A stretch of 51,068 bases of DNA from Leptospira sp. 96542. Its GTDB lineage: Bacteria > Spirochaetota > Leptospiria > Leptospirales > Leptospiraceae. Every line of letters starts with the position of its first letter. Within the stretch, counting starts at the first letter, position 1. The stretch covers positions 1 through 51,068 of the forward strand of contig JARJFC010000029.1 in assembly GCA_029310945.1 (NCBI GenBank), written 5' to 3'. The notes below the pieces were generated by a model. That model had not been told where the DNA came from and ran no database searches. It worked only from the letters and a program-made list of their open reading frames with translations. Positions 17,565-26,939 of the stretch are shown here, one piece after another. The translations under genes and the position numbers were made by a program.

Positions 17565-19745
17565 TCACCCAACTTCCACAAAACAATCCACAGGAATCAA
17601 AAATTGAAAACAAGTATGTCCAGGTTCAGACTCTAACACGATCTTTCCATGGTGCCTTTCGATAATGGTTTTGGTAATCTCTAAACCCATCCCACTTCCT
17701 TCGTTTGCATTTTTAGTTGTGAAAAAAGGTTCAAAAATCTTTTTTTGAATTTCGAGAGGAATGCCTGGTCCGTTGTCTATGATACGAACAGAAACATAAT
17801 AGTCTTTTTTTTCAACAAATATCATTATATTGCCTTTTTCATTCATAGCATATAACGCATTCAAAATTACATTTGTCCAAACCCTCATCATATCTTCTGG
17901 CCATCCGAAGATGTTAGCGTCGGTTAAAAAAGTTTTTTTTATCGATACTTTACCACGCATTCTATATTGATATATCAGTAAAACAGTTTCGATGTTTTCT
18001 AAAATCGAAAATTTTCTTTTATCTTCGTTTTTAGGTGTTCTTGAAAAGTTTTTTAAAGCATTGATGATGAGAGAAGCTCGATCTGCTGCTATTTGAACAA
18101 TGGATAGGTGAAGGTAATTGTTTTTTTCATCTAATAAAAAGTTTCGCAGTGAATCTTTATTGGTTCGTAATAAGTTGATTTCAGAAGGCGAAAGTGTTGT
18201 GACTCCTACATCCAAAAATTTTTCTATGATGTCTGAATCGTAATCAAGGTTATTTTGAACCAATAATTGTTTTAGAATATTTCGTTTTTCTTTCCTTTCT
18301 GTGTAACTTGCGACAATTCCAAATTCTGATCGAGTTGACAATATATGTTTTAAAGTATTTTTTTCTTCTTCGTTTAATTTTGTGAGAACTGCCTCTTTTT
18401 CATTTAGTTTCTGAATTTCTTTGTCTTTTGAATCAATCAAAGTTTCAATGGAAGCTTTGATTGCGCTGAGTGGGTTGTTTAACTCGTGAGCCACACCTGC
18501 GATAAGTCTACCAAGCTCAGATAATTTTTCTGAGTGTATGAGTTGGTGTTCTGTCTCTCGGATTTGTCTGAGTGCTTTTTCTAATTCTTCTTTTTTTCGA
18601 TAAACTTCGTTATCTTTTTCTGAAACCAATGCACCTAATTCCAAATTTTCTTTGGTTACGATTTTTTCTTTTTGGATTCTTTGTTGGATTTGGAATTTCG
18701 AAATTGCTGCAGTGAAAATTAACATCTGCAATGCGGCGCCGATTTCGTTGGCAGATCCAGTAATCGGATTGTGCGGAAGAGTTCCCAAATTCATACAAAT
18801 GTAGATTGCTGTGCCAATTTGCCTAGTGATAACGGCATAAAATAATACTTTGCCATATTCAGTTTTTTCTGTTAGAAAATATATTGTTAAACACAATGTA
18901 AAAATGGAGAATAGTAAAGTATTCGTGTATATGAATTTGAAATATAACTGGAATCCAAATATAATAAAAAATGCAGAGAAGAATAAAAATATTAAATAAC
19001 CAACGATCCATCTGTCAAGAATTGGAAATTTGTTACGAGAGCCGATAAATTCTCGAATGAATAACATAAGCGAAAAAGGACTGAAAGAAATTAAACTAGG
19101 CAGATATTTAAATAAACTCGGAAAATCTCCTAAATAATATTGATGTAAAATACCTGATCGAATTAGGTTTACATACAAAATAACTAATGTTGCAAAACTC
19201 AAATAGAGGTAAATTTTTTCTCTTATAAACCACCACTGAGTGATTGCAATCAAAAATACAAAAATACATAAACCAATGTACAAACCTTGCCAGATTGATA
19301 AGATTCGGCAGTAATCTATAAATTCTTCATTCGAGTAGATCCGAAATTTGATTCTATGAGCATCATCTGTTCTGATTTTGAAACGATAAATCCCTTCCTT
19401 TGTTGTTTGGAAAACAAAACCGCCAATGTAGGGAAGGTTAGGGTTTGTGGGACGGTACATCCCTGCCGATTCTAAAAGTTCAAAGTTTCCATTTATATTT
19501 TTCCGAAAGTAAACATCCAATTCTGAATACAGAGCATTTTCAAAAAGTAAATATTTTGAAGAGTTTGTTTGTGATTGGTACTCGTATATATGGGTTTCGT
19601 TTGAAAAACCAAAATAAAATTGATCGGATGGTGTTGTATTTGGGAGTGGGAGCGGTTTGTTTTCTGCTCCCAAATAAACCAAACCCTCGGCAAATAGAAG
19701 TTTGGTGGAAAGTAGTGCGGTTACTAAAAAAAACCGATAAACCAA
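17565..19745 (-). CDS. 7TMR-DISM sensor histidine kinase with an insertion in the dimerisation domain
   Basis: 726 residues. Signal peptide (about 1-19), periplasmic beta-rich 7TMR-DISMED2-like domain (about 20-145), seven membrane helices (about 150-345), coiled coil (350-405), then the kinase. H box AGVAHELNNP with His420, N box WTNVILNALYAM (near 622-634), G1 DNGPGIP, F box FEPFFTTK and G2 GSGMGLE are intact. Between the H box helix and the second helix (ALKNFSR, about 563-569) are about 145 residues instead of roughly 45-50, so about 95 residues are inserted (about 440-540). No receiver domain is fused and no response regulator gene is near. The gene starts 8 bp after the lipoprotein gene. 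Confidence 0.93.
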   Translation of the reverse strand: MVYRFFLVTALLSTKLLFAEGLVYLGAENKPLPLPNTTPSDQFYFGFSNETHIYEYQSQTNSSKYLLFENALYSELDVYFRKNINGNFELLESAGMYRPTNPNLPYIGGFVFQTTKEGIYRFKIRTDDAHRIKFRIYSNEEFIDYCRILSIWQGLYIGLCIFVFLIAITQWWFIREKIYLYLSFATLVILYVNLIRSGILHQYYLGDFPSLFKYLPSLISFSPFSLMLFIREFIGSRNKFPILDRWIVGYLIFLFFSAFFIIFGFQLYFKFIYTNTLLFSIFTLCLTIYFLTEKTEYGKVLFYAVITRQIGTAIYICMNLGTLPHNPITGSANEIGAALQMLIFTAAISKFQIQQRIQKEKIVTKENLELGALVSEKDNEVYRKKEELEKALRQIRETEHQLIHSEKLSELGRLIAGVAHELNNPLSAIKASIETLIDSKDKEIQKLNEKEAVLTKLNEEEKNTLKHILSTRSEFGIVASYTERKEKRNILKQLLVQNNLDYDSDIIEKFLDVGVTTLSPSEINLLRTNKDSLRNFLLDEKNNYLHLSIVQIAADRASLIINALKNFSRTPKNEDKRKFSILENIETVLLIYQYRMRGKVSIKKTFLTDANIFGWPEDMMRVWTNVILNALYAMNEKGNIMIFVEKKDYYVSVRIIDNGPGIPLEIQKKIFEPFFTTKNANEGSGMGLEITKTIIERHHGKIVLESEPGHTCFQFLIPVDCFVEVG

Positions 19746-19753
19746 AACTTACA

Positions 19754-20461
19754 TCATTGCGGAAATACGTTCGGTGCGTTGCATTTGATTGTACCCCGAA
19801 TGACAACAGGGGTTGCCGTTTCGGAAGTATTCTGAACCAAACAGGTGGTGTTATTGCTTGTAAAACACTGTGTGCTAGAAGTTCCTGAAGTACAGTTGAC
19901 TCCGTCCAAAGTATTACATTGGTTTAGAACGGTGGACGCGGTCCCCGCAGTTTCGCTGTAAGTTCCATTGAGTGTGAGTTCAATGCTAAAAAAAGCAAGT
20001 TGTTGGGCGCCAGTGACGGATGTGTCGATATTCAAACCTTGGTTGAACCATTTGACAGTTCCTTGGGTTCCGAGCACTGTTTTACTCAAAGCTCCACCAG
20101 CCAAAACAAAACCTTGTTGTACGTCGATGTTTCCTTGGATTTGATTGCTATCATAAGTGAAACGCATGTTCAATGTTTCTTTGGTTTTAAAAAACAATTG
20201 AGAAATCACAGAAAAACGAGTGTTGTTTGTTGTTGAGGTTGTGCCAGTCGTGCCAGTTGTTCCTGTGGTACCAGTTGTGCTCGCGGTCACTGGTGTTGCT
20301 GTTCCACAACTCGTGGTCAAATCGCTGTCAATTTCTCCTAAAAAGTAAACAGCAGGTGTCCCATTGGCAAGGAGAGCTGTGAGTTCCGCCTCGTTTTCAT
20401 TTTTTAATTTGCAACTGAGGAGGATGAGGGCGCAAAAGGAAATGGATAAAATTCGGAGCAT
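19754..20461 (-). CDS. Lipoprotein with Thr-Gly repeat linker, upstream of the sensor kinase
   Basis: 235 residues; signal peptide with lipobox LILLSC (Cys17). After a short region comes a low-complexity TTG-type repeat (four Thr-Thr-Gly units, about residues 62-76), then a beta-rich domain with FSIELTLNGTYSE and paired Cys late in the sequence (NQCNTLDGVNC, QCFTSNNTTC). Not recognised as a named family. Being 8 bp upstream of the 7TMR-DISM kinase on the same strand, it may deliver or sense the kinase's signal at the envelope; that is inference. Confidence 0.7.
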   Translation of the reverse strand: MLRILSISFCALILLSCKLKNENEAELTALLANGTPAVYFLGEIDSDLTTSCGTATPVTASTTGTTGTTGTTGTTSTTNNTRFSVISQLFFKTKETLNMRFTYDSNQIQGNIDVQQGFVLAGGALSKTVLGTQGTVKWFNQGLNIDTSVTGAQQLAFFSIELTLNGTYSETAGTASTVLNQCNTLDGVNCTSGTSSTQCFTSNNTTCLVQNTSETATPVVIRGTIKCNAPNVFPQ

Positions 20462-20547
20462 GTCTCAATGGAACAAAAGAATTCTCTTTGGGTCAAGAGG
20501 ATTCAGAATTTCCTTGGGAAAATTCGTTCAAATTTTAATCTTGTCCT

Positions 20548-22350
20548 ATGCGCCTATCCCCCCGAGTGCAGCGGCTATTTTCGATCCAGGGACCTCGGTC
20601 TATTTATGTCTATTCCCTCCTCATTGGTATTTTTTCAGGCTTTGGAGCCTATGGATTCAATTGGATCCTCACAGCCACTGAATCACTTACCTTCCAAAAC
20701 TTATTTGGGTATGATCCAGGAACTCCTTCGGGAGATGTGCACTTCCATTCGGCAGGTGTCACAAGTGGAATCAATCCCCTCTGGATTTTATTTTTGCCGG
20801 CCATCGGTGGGCTTTTGGTCGGACTCATCACCAGTTTTTTTTGTTTGGAAGCGCAAGGGGGAGGGACAGATTCCCTCATCAGAGCTTTCCATTTCAATGA
20901 AGGGAAAATCCGTGCGAAAGTACCCTTTTTCAAAGCCATTGCCACCATCCTCACGTTAGGTTCCGGTGGGTCAGGGGGTAAAGAAGGTCCTACGGCGCAA
21001 ATTGGGGCAGGTTTCGGTTCCAGTCTCGGCAATTTGATTGGAGCTGGCGCACGGGCTAGGCGAACTCTTATGCTTGCGGGAACGGCAGGAGGGCTCGGTG
21101 CTATCTTTCGGGCCCCTCTCGGTGGTGCCATCACTGCTGTGGAGATGGTTTACCAAGAAGACATTGAAAGTGATTCTTTAGTTCCTTGTATTTTATCCTC
21201 TGTCACTGCTTACCTAACATACATTAGTATGGCAGGTCCTGGATCACTTTTTTCTGTTCAGGAATACAGGTTGAATGATTACAGGCATCTTCCCATTTAC
21301 ATTGTACTTGGTTTATTGTGTTTTGGGATTGGTCTTATTTTTGTAAAAGTTTATCATTTCACCCAAGATTCATTTGCTAAATTACCTGTCCCCGTATACT
21401 TAAAACCAGCCATAGGTGGACTTGTCGTCGGCTGTATTGCGCTGGCTTTCCCCGAAATTTTAGGTTCTGGTTTTGGACTCATCCAAAGGATGATCAACGG
21501 TGAAATTTTGGAATCGGCAAGTTTCGGATTTTCTGGCCCTTTGTTTTTACTTTCGATTGCAATTTTTAAAATTTTTTCAACATCCTTCACCGTTGGTTCG
21601 GGAAGTTCGGGAGGTTTACTTGGACCTTCTTTTGCCATTGGCGGTATGTTAGGTGCCTTTGTTGGTTCCACCGCCAAAATGATTTTTCCCGAACTAGAAA
21701 TCACTGTATTCCCATTTATGTTAGTTGGTATGGGTTCTTTTTTTGCGGGTGTGGCGCGGGCGCCAATTGCAGCGATGGTAATGGTTTGTGATATGATTGG
21801 TAGTTATGAACTTCTTCCCCCGCTCATGATTGTTTCTGTGATTGCCGTTATTTTATCCCACAAAATTTCCATTTACCGCCACCAAGTGAAAAATCGTTTT
21901 TTATCTCCATCTCACCATTGGGATATGAACCAAGACATTATGGATCGTATTCTCATTTCCAAACATTTTTCAGAATTTAGAAAGTATGCTATCGTATCCG
22001 AAAATCTCCCTTTAACAGAACTCCAATCCAATGCACCAGGAATCCAGGCGAGTGACTTTTTACTGATGGATGAAGCCAATCAGTATAAAGGGATCGTCTC
22101 TTTGCGAAAGAATCGTATTCTACCTGAGTATGAAGAAGATCTTAAAAATTTAATTACCTGCAGTGAAATTGTGCAGGATGTTCCTTCTGTTTCTCCGAGT
22201 GATACACTGGGAAAAGCCCTCCGGATTCTATTAGAATATGATGTAGACAAACTGGCGGTTGTGGATGGAAATTGTCTTGGGTATTTGCGTTACATTGATT
22301 TGTTCAATGCTTACCAATCTGAAGTCAAAGTAAAACAGAGAAAAAACTGA
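20548..22350 (+). CDS. ClC chloride channel/antiporter with C-terminal CBS region
   Basis: 600 residues. About 430 residues of ClC membrane domain with the three ion-pathway motifs: a Gly-rich GGGT at the first position (104-107), GSGGSGGKEGP with the gating Glu146, and GSGSSGGLLGP later. The last 150 residues hold a CBS-like pair; the clearer one is around VPSVSPSDTLGKALRILLEYDVDKLAVVD. ClC proteins move chloride, often in exchange for protons; CBS pairs commonly bind adenine nucleotides. The gene is divergent from the lipoprotein gene (86-bp gap) and is followed after 5 bp by the retropepsin-like gene, so it probably leads the four-gene operon to 25487. Confidence 0.94.
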   Translation: MRLSPRVQRLFSIQGPRSIYVYSLLIGIFSGFGAYGFNWILTATESLTFQNLFGYDPGTPSGDVHFHSAGVTSGINPLWILFLPAIGGLLVGLITSFFCLEAQGGGTDSLIRAFHFNEGKIRAKVPFFKAIATILTLGSGGSGGKEGPTAQIGAGFGSSLGNLIGAGARARRTLMLAGTAGGLGAIFRAPLGGAITAVEMVYQEDIESDSLVPCILSSVTAYLTYISMAGPGSLFSVQEYRLNDYRHLPIYIVLGLLCFGIGLIFVKVYHFTQDSFAKLPVPVYLKPAIGGLVVGCIALAFPEILGSGFGLIQRMINGEILESASFGFSGPLFLLSIAIFKIFSTSFTVGSGSSGGLLGPSFAIGGMLGAFVGSTAKMIFPELEITVFPFMLVGMGSFFAGVARAPIAAMVMVCDMIGSYELLPPLMIVSVIAVILSHKISIYRHQVKNRFLSPSHHWDMNQDIMDRILISKHFSEFRKYAIVSENLPLTELQSNAPGIQASDFLLMDEANQYKGIVSLRKNRILPEYEEDLKNLITCSEIVQDVPSVSPSDTLGKALRILLEYDVDKLAVVDGNCLGYLRYIDLFNAYQSEVKVKQRKN

Positions 22351-22355
22351 AATCT

Positions 22356-22937
22356 ATGAAACACGGCGAAACTTTTATAAAGTCCATTGGGTCTAAACCT
22401 CTAATGTATCGTTTTGTTCTATTTTTTGGGATCACCATTGGTTTTTTCGGCTGTCTCACCACTCAAACGACTGGGGACAAAAAGCCAGACTCCCATATCA
22501 AACCAATTGTCATACCTCCCCAGTATTTAAAACCGATCATAGGTCGTGTGGAATGGATCGAGTTTCCCAATTGGAAACTCCGTGTCCGTGGTCGTATCGA
22601 TACAGGTGCAAAATCATGCTCCATTCATGCTGTGAACATTGAAAAAACAACAGAAAATGGTGAAGTTTACATTAGTTTTGATACCTTCCAAGAAGATGGT
22701 AAACCCATTCGTTTCAAAAGTAAATTTGTGACAGAAACAAAAGTCACAAGTACAAATGGGCAATCTGAAACTAGGATAGTGATCAAAGAAATATTAAAAC
22801 TAGGTAAAGTTTCTGAAGAAGTGAACATCACTCTCAACGATAGATCCAATCTTACATATCCATTTCTCGTTGGTCGAAATTATCTAATGGGTAAATTTCT
22901 GGTAGATGTGTCCATGTCGCATGCGTTAGGGGACTAG
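22356..22937 (+). CDS. Retropepsin-like protease (RimB-type 'ATP-dependent zinc protease' family), lipoprotein
   Basis: 193 residues. Hydrophobic start ending in IGFFGC (Cys33), a relaxed lipobox, so it is probably an envelope lipoprotein. The domain from about 60 (IIGRVEWIEFPNW) has RGRIDTGAKSCSIHA with Asp82 in the DTG triad typical of pepsin-like aspartic proteases, and later YPFLVGRNYLMGKFLVDV. The family (PF05618) is often encoded beside RimK-like ATP-grasp ligases, as here. The family name says zinc protease but the fold is aspartic-protease like. An internal Met18 is an alternative start. Confidence 0.88.
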   Translation: MKHGETFIKSIGSKPLMYRFVLFFGITIGFFGCLTTQTTGDKKPDSHIKPIVIPPQYLKPIIGRVEWIEFPNWKLRVRGRIDTGAKSCSIHAVNIEKTTENGEVYISFDTFQEDGKPIRFKSKFVTETKVTSTNGQSETRIVIKEILKLGKVSEEVNITLNDRSNLTYPFLVGRNYLMGKFLVDVSMSHALGD

Positions 22938-22938
22938 T

Positions 22939-24522
22939 TTGGATCGTAAAACTCTCGTAACCGTCGTTATACTTTTTTTAATTCCTTTTGTTTCTATCTT
23001 ATATAAACTGAATGTAGCAAATTTGTCTTTGTTACCGCTTGAAATTGAAGATACATGGAATTTACAAGTGGTGATCTCTCCCAAAGAAAATACGGCGGTC
23101 ACAGAAGTAAGTTTTCCTTACCCGAAAAATTTTGCCCAAGCAAAAGTTCTAAAATCAAATGCAAACGTGAGCGATTTAGACTTTCAATTGGTTAAAAAAC
23201 CTTCTGGCAATTTTGGAATTTGGGAAGGCGAAGACTGGGATTCTCCCATTGGGTATTATGCAAAAATCAAAATTTTACCATACCATAATCAGAATCCAGA
23301 GCCCGACAAATCAAAAAAAATCGCTCAAAAACTTTTGACCTATACCTCACTTAAACCTTTTTCTCAAAAAGAAATTGTTCGTGCAAAAAATATTATCTCC
23401 TCAATCCATCCGTATGACGAGGATAAGGTGCAGGCGGCCAAACAGATCTATTATTTTGTAACGGAAGAGCTGACAAATACCGCCAAGGATCTGACATTAG
23501 AAGAGTCAATCCAATTGAATAATGGCAACTCGTTTACAAAGGCAATGTTGTTTTCCTTACTTTGTCGATTGCGAGAAATTCCTGTAAGAACGGTTGCGGG
23601 TTTTGACTTAAAAAAAATCGTCGAAAAAGGCAAAGACAATAAAGCAAAATTAGTGTTTTGGAATGAGGTGAGTTTTGGCGGCAAGTGGTATTTTGTTTCC
23701 ACCACAAAAGCTCAATTTGCCCAGCCAATAGAAGGTTTTTTGCCGATCATAAAATCAGTTGAGGACAAAAGAGAACTTTCTGTAGATTCACCAGTTTATC
23801 GTTATACGGCGTATTTAACGAAAGCAAATATCAATCGTTATAATTTTAAAGAATACAGCGAGGATGTTGCTTCGAAAAATAACTTTTTACGATATTATTC
23901 GTTGTACAGTTTGCCAACTGCCTTACAGAATTTATTTCGATTGGTCATCCTCATCCCCATTGGGGCACTTGTTCTTTCTTTGGCAAGAAACGTCATCGGC
24001 ATTCCTACTTTCGGAATTTTTACACCCATACTTCTTGCTATATTTTTTTATGAAACAAGCCTAGTTTTTGGAATTTGTTTTTTCCTACTCATGATAGGTC
24101 TTGGGTTTTTTGAACGTTACGGATTGGATAAATTTTATCTTTTGGCTGTGCCTCGGTTGTCCATTTTACTCACAATCACAGTCATTACCCTCATCGTGTT
24201 TTCCATAATCAATGAGACAGTTTCTTTATTTAATAATTTAAGTGTAACCCTGTTTCCTATTGTGATTACGACTATTTTTGTAGAAAGGTTCTCCATCATG
24301 GTCATTGAAGAAGGAGTTCTGAATACAGCCATCACTCTTCTTGGAACTCTTGTCATCGCTTTCGTTAGTTATTTGATATTTTTTCTTGGTTCACTTCAGA
24401 TTCTATTTTTTACACACCCTGAGTTACTTTTTATTGTCATTGCCCTACAGCTTTTACTTGGACAGTATAAGGGTTATAGGCTGACTGAACTCTTTCGGTT
24501 TCGTGAGATATTCAAATCATGA
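22939..24522 (+). CDS. Inactive transglutaminase fused to seven transmembrane helices
   Basis: 527 residues from a TTG start 1 bp after the previous stop. One N-terminal helix, a periplasmic part with transglutaminase-like fold (about 120-290), then about seven helices (about 335-515). In the transglutaminase core the usual Cys position reads GNSFTKAM and the His position reads LVFWNEV, so the catalytic residues appear to be lost, while the IPVRTVAGF motif is kept. This is the layout of the family found next to RimK-related ligases. Likely a membrane receptor or channel for a peptide made or cut by its neighbours; the function is not established to my knowledge. Confidence 0.88.
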   Translation: MDRKTLVTVVILFLIPFVSILYKLNVANLSLLPLEIEDTWNLQVVISPKENTAVTEVSFPYPKNFAQAKVLKSNANVSDLDFQLVKKPSGNFGIWEGEDWDSPIGYYAKIKILPYHNQNPEPDKSKKIAQKLLTYTSLKPFSQKEIVRAKNIISSIHPYDEDKVQAAKQIYYFVTEELTNTAKDLTLEESIQLNNGNSFTKAMLFSLLCRLREIPVRTVAGFDLKKIVEKGKDNKAKLVFWNEVSFGGKWYFVSTTKAQFAQPIEGFLPIIKSVEDKRELSVDSPVYRYTAYLTKANINRYNFKEYSEDVASKNNFLRYYSLYSLPTALQNLFRLVILIPIGALVLSLARNVIGIPTFGIFTPILLAIFFYETSLVFGICFFLLMIGLGFFERYGLDKFYLLAVPRLSILLTITVITLIVFSIINETVSLFNNLSVTLFPIVITTIFVERFSIMVIEEGVLNTAITLLGTLVIAFVSYLIFFLGSLQILFFTHPELLFIVIALQLLLGQYKGYRLTELFRFREIFKS

Positions 24523-25487
24523 TATCTTTGGTTCAAAAATTCAAATCGGTTGGAATTCTAGGAATCAACCGTCGGATTGGAGAGTATATATTACCTTACA
24601 ATCCTCGCAAAAATTATCCGCTTGTGGATGATAAATGGAAAACTGCTGAACTTGCTGAATCTAAATCCATTCCTATGCCGGATCACTATGGAATCATCGA
24701 GGCATTTGGTGACGTTCAAAATCTAACATCGCTTATATCAGACAAACCGGGGTTTGTTGTAAAACCTGCCAATGGTGGAATGGGAAATGGAATCCTTGTT
24801 ATTGATAAAATCTTACAATCAGATAAGGGTGAGTTTTCCTTTCAGAAGGTGGATGGAAAAACTCTTTCCAAAAAAAATATAATGCACCATATTTCGGGCA
24901 TTCTCTCTGGGCTTTATTCTTTGGATGGGAATTCGGATAGAGCCATCCTTCAGGAAAAACTACTTTCACATCCTTTTTTTAACGGAATCGCCTACCAAGG
25001 AATCGCTGACATCAGAGTCATTGTATTTCTTGGGTATCCAGTGATGGCAATGTTACGGCTCCCCACAAAAGACTCAGGTGGCAGAGCAAATTTACACCAA
25101 GGGGCACTCGGGGTCGGAGTGGATCTACTCACAGGAACTCTCACTTCTGCCGTCTGCGATGATAAATTGATCGCAAAACATCCCGATACCAATGAAACTT
25201 TGGCAGGTAGGCAAATCCCTTTTTGGCAAGAGATACTTACCATGTCGGCAAAATGTTTTGAAGTTTCAGGGCTCGGGTATTTGGGTGTGGACATTGTTCT
25301 CGATGAACGAAGAGGACCCCTCCTACTTGAAATGAATGCAAGGCCAGGGCTTGGGATCCAAATTGCAAACCGAATGGGACTCACCGAACGATTGGAAAAA
25401 ATTGAAAGGGATGGGAACCCGCTGGAATCTGTAAGTGAACGAATCCAACGGATGTTTGGTTGGTTAGAAAATAAAGAAATTAGATAG
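24519..25487 (+). CDS. RimK-related ATP-grasp ligase (alpha-L-glutamate ligase-like)
   Basis: 322 residues. ATP-grasp motifs: FVVKPANGGMGNGILVI (nucleotide-binding lysine), DIRVIVFLGYPVMAM, RANLHQGALGVGVDL, and the metal-binding end LLLEMNARPGLGIQIANR. Such enzymes join amino acids through an acyl-phosphate intermediate; this subgroup is related to, but distinct from, RimK. Its substrate is unknown. The start overlaps the 7TM gene by 4 bp (ATGA), and its stop overlaps that of the convergent DUF6580-like gene by 8 bp. Confidence 0.9.
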   Translation: MISLVQKFKSVGILGINRRIGEYILPYNPRKNYPLVDDKWKTAELAESKSIPMPDHYGIIEAFGDVQNLTSLISDKPGFVVKPANGGMGNGILVIDKILQSDKGEFSFQKVDGKTLSKKNIMHHISGILSGLYSLDGNSDRAILQEKLLSHPFFNGIAYQGIADIRVIVFLGYPVMAMLRLPTKDSGGRANLHQGALGVGVDLLTGTLTSAVCDDKLIAKHPDTNETLAGRQIPFWQEILTMSAKCFEVSGLGYLGVDIVLDERRGPLLLEMNARPGLGIQIANRMGLTERLEKIERDGNPLESVSERIQRMFGWLENKEIR

Positions 25488-25998
25488 TTTGTTTTTTCTC
25501 TTTTGAAACAAACACCTTGGCGTCCAAGACGGACATAGATCCAAACAATATCCCCGTATAGATTAGGTCACCAGCAATGGAATTTTGGAAGAAAGGAATT
25601 GCCATTGTGAAACAAAGGGAAAGTCCGCTGAGATCCAAACTGTACATTCCAGAAGTGAGCCAAACCGCTAAATTGGTTGTAACAAAAAATAAAACCGACC
25701 CGACCACTGTGAATCCAAACGAACGCGTAAGAGAACCTTGGATCTTTTTGCCAAAAAGAACGGCAAGGATCATAAAGGCATACACAACTGGGATCAAATC
25801 GTGAAAACCAAGAAAGGCATCGGAAATGATCATGGCAAGGATGGGCGCACCAATTGCCAAACGTCTATCGTTTAAGTAGGCTCCCGAAAATAGAGAAACT
25901 GCCAGAAGTGGCGTAAAATTGGGAGGGTGCGGTAAAATTCGACTGATGACTGCCGCAAATACCATAATGATCGCAACAGAAATACGAGATTGGAACAT
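25480..25998 (-). CDS. DUF6580-like small membrane protein
   Basis: 172 residues from the ATG at 25998, chosen because the protein then begins with a membrane helix (FQSRISVAIIMVFAAVISR); the frame is open upstream to 26130, but that would run under the mazG start, and neither start has a clear ribosome binding site. RILPHPPNFTPLLAVSLFSGA is the hallmark of the DUF6580 family; five or so helices follow. Members look like small ECF-type substrate-binding subunits, but the substrate is unknown. The 3' end overlaps the convergent ATP-grasp gene by 8 bp. Confidence 0.78.
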   Translation of the reverse strand: MFQSRISVAIIMVFAAVISRILPHPPNFTPLLAVSLFSGAYLNDRRLAIGAPILAMIISDAFLGFHDLIPVVYAFMILAVLFGKKIQGSLTRSFGFTVVGSVLFFVTTNLAVWLTSGMYSLDLSGLSLCFTMAIPFFQNSIAGDLIYTGILFGSMSVLDAKVFVSKEKKQTI

Positions 25999-26084
25999 AG
26001 GGATAGACTCGCGAAGGGGGGTGGCTTTCGCAAGAGAAAATTTCTCTTTGCGGAAACCGAGAGATTGGAAAAAAATACAATCCA

Positions 26085-26939
26085 GTGAAACCTCCACAAT
26101 TTGAATCCCCGTTACAAAATCTATTGGCATTGGCCGCTGATCTCCGGAGCGAAAATGGGTGCCCTTGGGACAAAGAACAAACCCATAAATCCGTCATCCC
26201 TCATTTGTTGGAAGAGGCTTACGAAGTTGTGGATACCATCGAGGAGAATGATGATATCCATTTCAAGGAAGAACTAGGTGATTTATTATTCCAAGTGGTT
26301 TTCCATTGCCAATTGGCGGAGGAAAGAGGAGCCTTCGGATTTATGGATGTGGCCGAGGGAATTTTCCAAAAATTGGTTTTTCGCCACCCTCATGTGTACG
26401 GAGAAAGTGCGGAACTGAAATCGGGAAACCAAGTGCTTGGGCAGTGGGAAGAACTCAAACAAAAAGAGAAAAATTTAAAGAATCCTGATGCCAAGAACGC
26501 CAAAATTTTGGACGGAATTCCAAAGTCTTTTCCTGCCATCATTCGTTCTGAAAAAATCCAGTCAAAAGTCGCCAAGCAAGGGTTTGACTGGCCGAACCTG
26601 CAAGGAGTGTTTGAAAAATTTAAAGAAGAAATCGGTGAGTTAGAAGACGAATTGCATTCGAAAAATGTTTTGGATTCGAAAAAATTAACTTATGATGAAA
26701 GAGTGGAAGAGGAGTTGGGGGACCTTTTCTTTTTACTCGTCAATTTTTCCAGAAGGGTTTCTGTGGATCCAGAAACTTGTTTGCGTAAGGCCAATGAAAA
26801 ATTTGAATCACGATTTAGAATCTTAGAAGACCTCGTGGCCAAAGAGGGTAAAACTGTGAAAGATTTTACACTTTCTCAATTGGATGAATTTTGGAACGAA
26901 GCTAAATCCCAAACAAAAGAAGTGAAACAATCGAGATGA
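26085..26939 (+). CDS. mazG: MazG nucleoside triphosphate pyrophosphohydrolase
   Basis: 284 residues from a GTG start. Two MazG domains: the first has CPWDKEQTHKSVIPHLLEEAYE and EELGDLLFQVVFH (Glu and Asp residues of the EExxE/ExxD metal site), the second RVEEELGDLFFLLVNFSRR. It hydrolyses NTPs to NMP and pyrophosphate, cleaning the nucleotide pool or lowering ppGpp under stress. Length is as in E. coli (263) with a slightly longer middle. The gene starts within the possible upstream extension of the divergent DUF6580-like gene and overlaps the next gene by 4 bp. Confidence 0.93.
   Translation: MKPPQFESPLQNLLALAADLRSENGCPWDKEQTHKSVIPHLLEEAYEVVDTIEENDDIHFKEELGDLLFQVVFHCQLAEERGAFGFMDVAEGIFQKLVFRHPHVYGESAELKSGNQVLGQWEELKQKEKNLKNPDAKNAKILDGIPKSFPAIIRSEKIQSKVAKQGFDWPNLQGVFEKFKEEIGELEDELHSKNVLDSKKLTYDERVEEELGDLFFLLVNFSRRVSVDPETCLRKANEKFESRFRILEDLVAKEGKTVKDFTLSQLDEFWNEAKSQTKEVKQSR

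Noticed and set aside
19445..19888. 147-codon plus-strand frame
   Set aside because: Antisense shadow of the kinase and lipoprotein genes, with no ribosome site and biased composition.
20468..21134. Frames of 160 or so codons on both strands over the ClC start
   Set aside because: The ClC frame carries the family motifs; the others are Pro/Ser-rich shadows.
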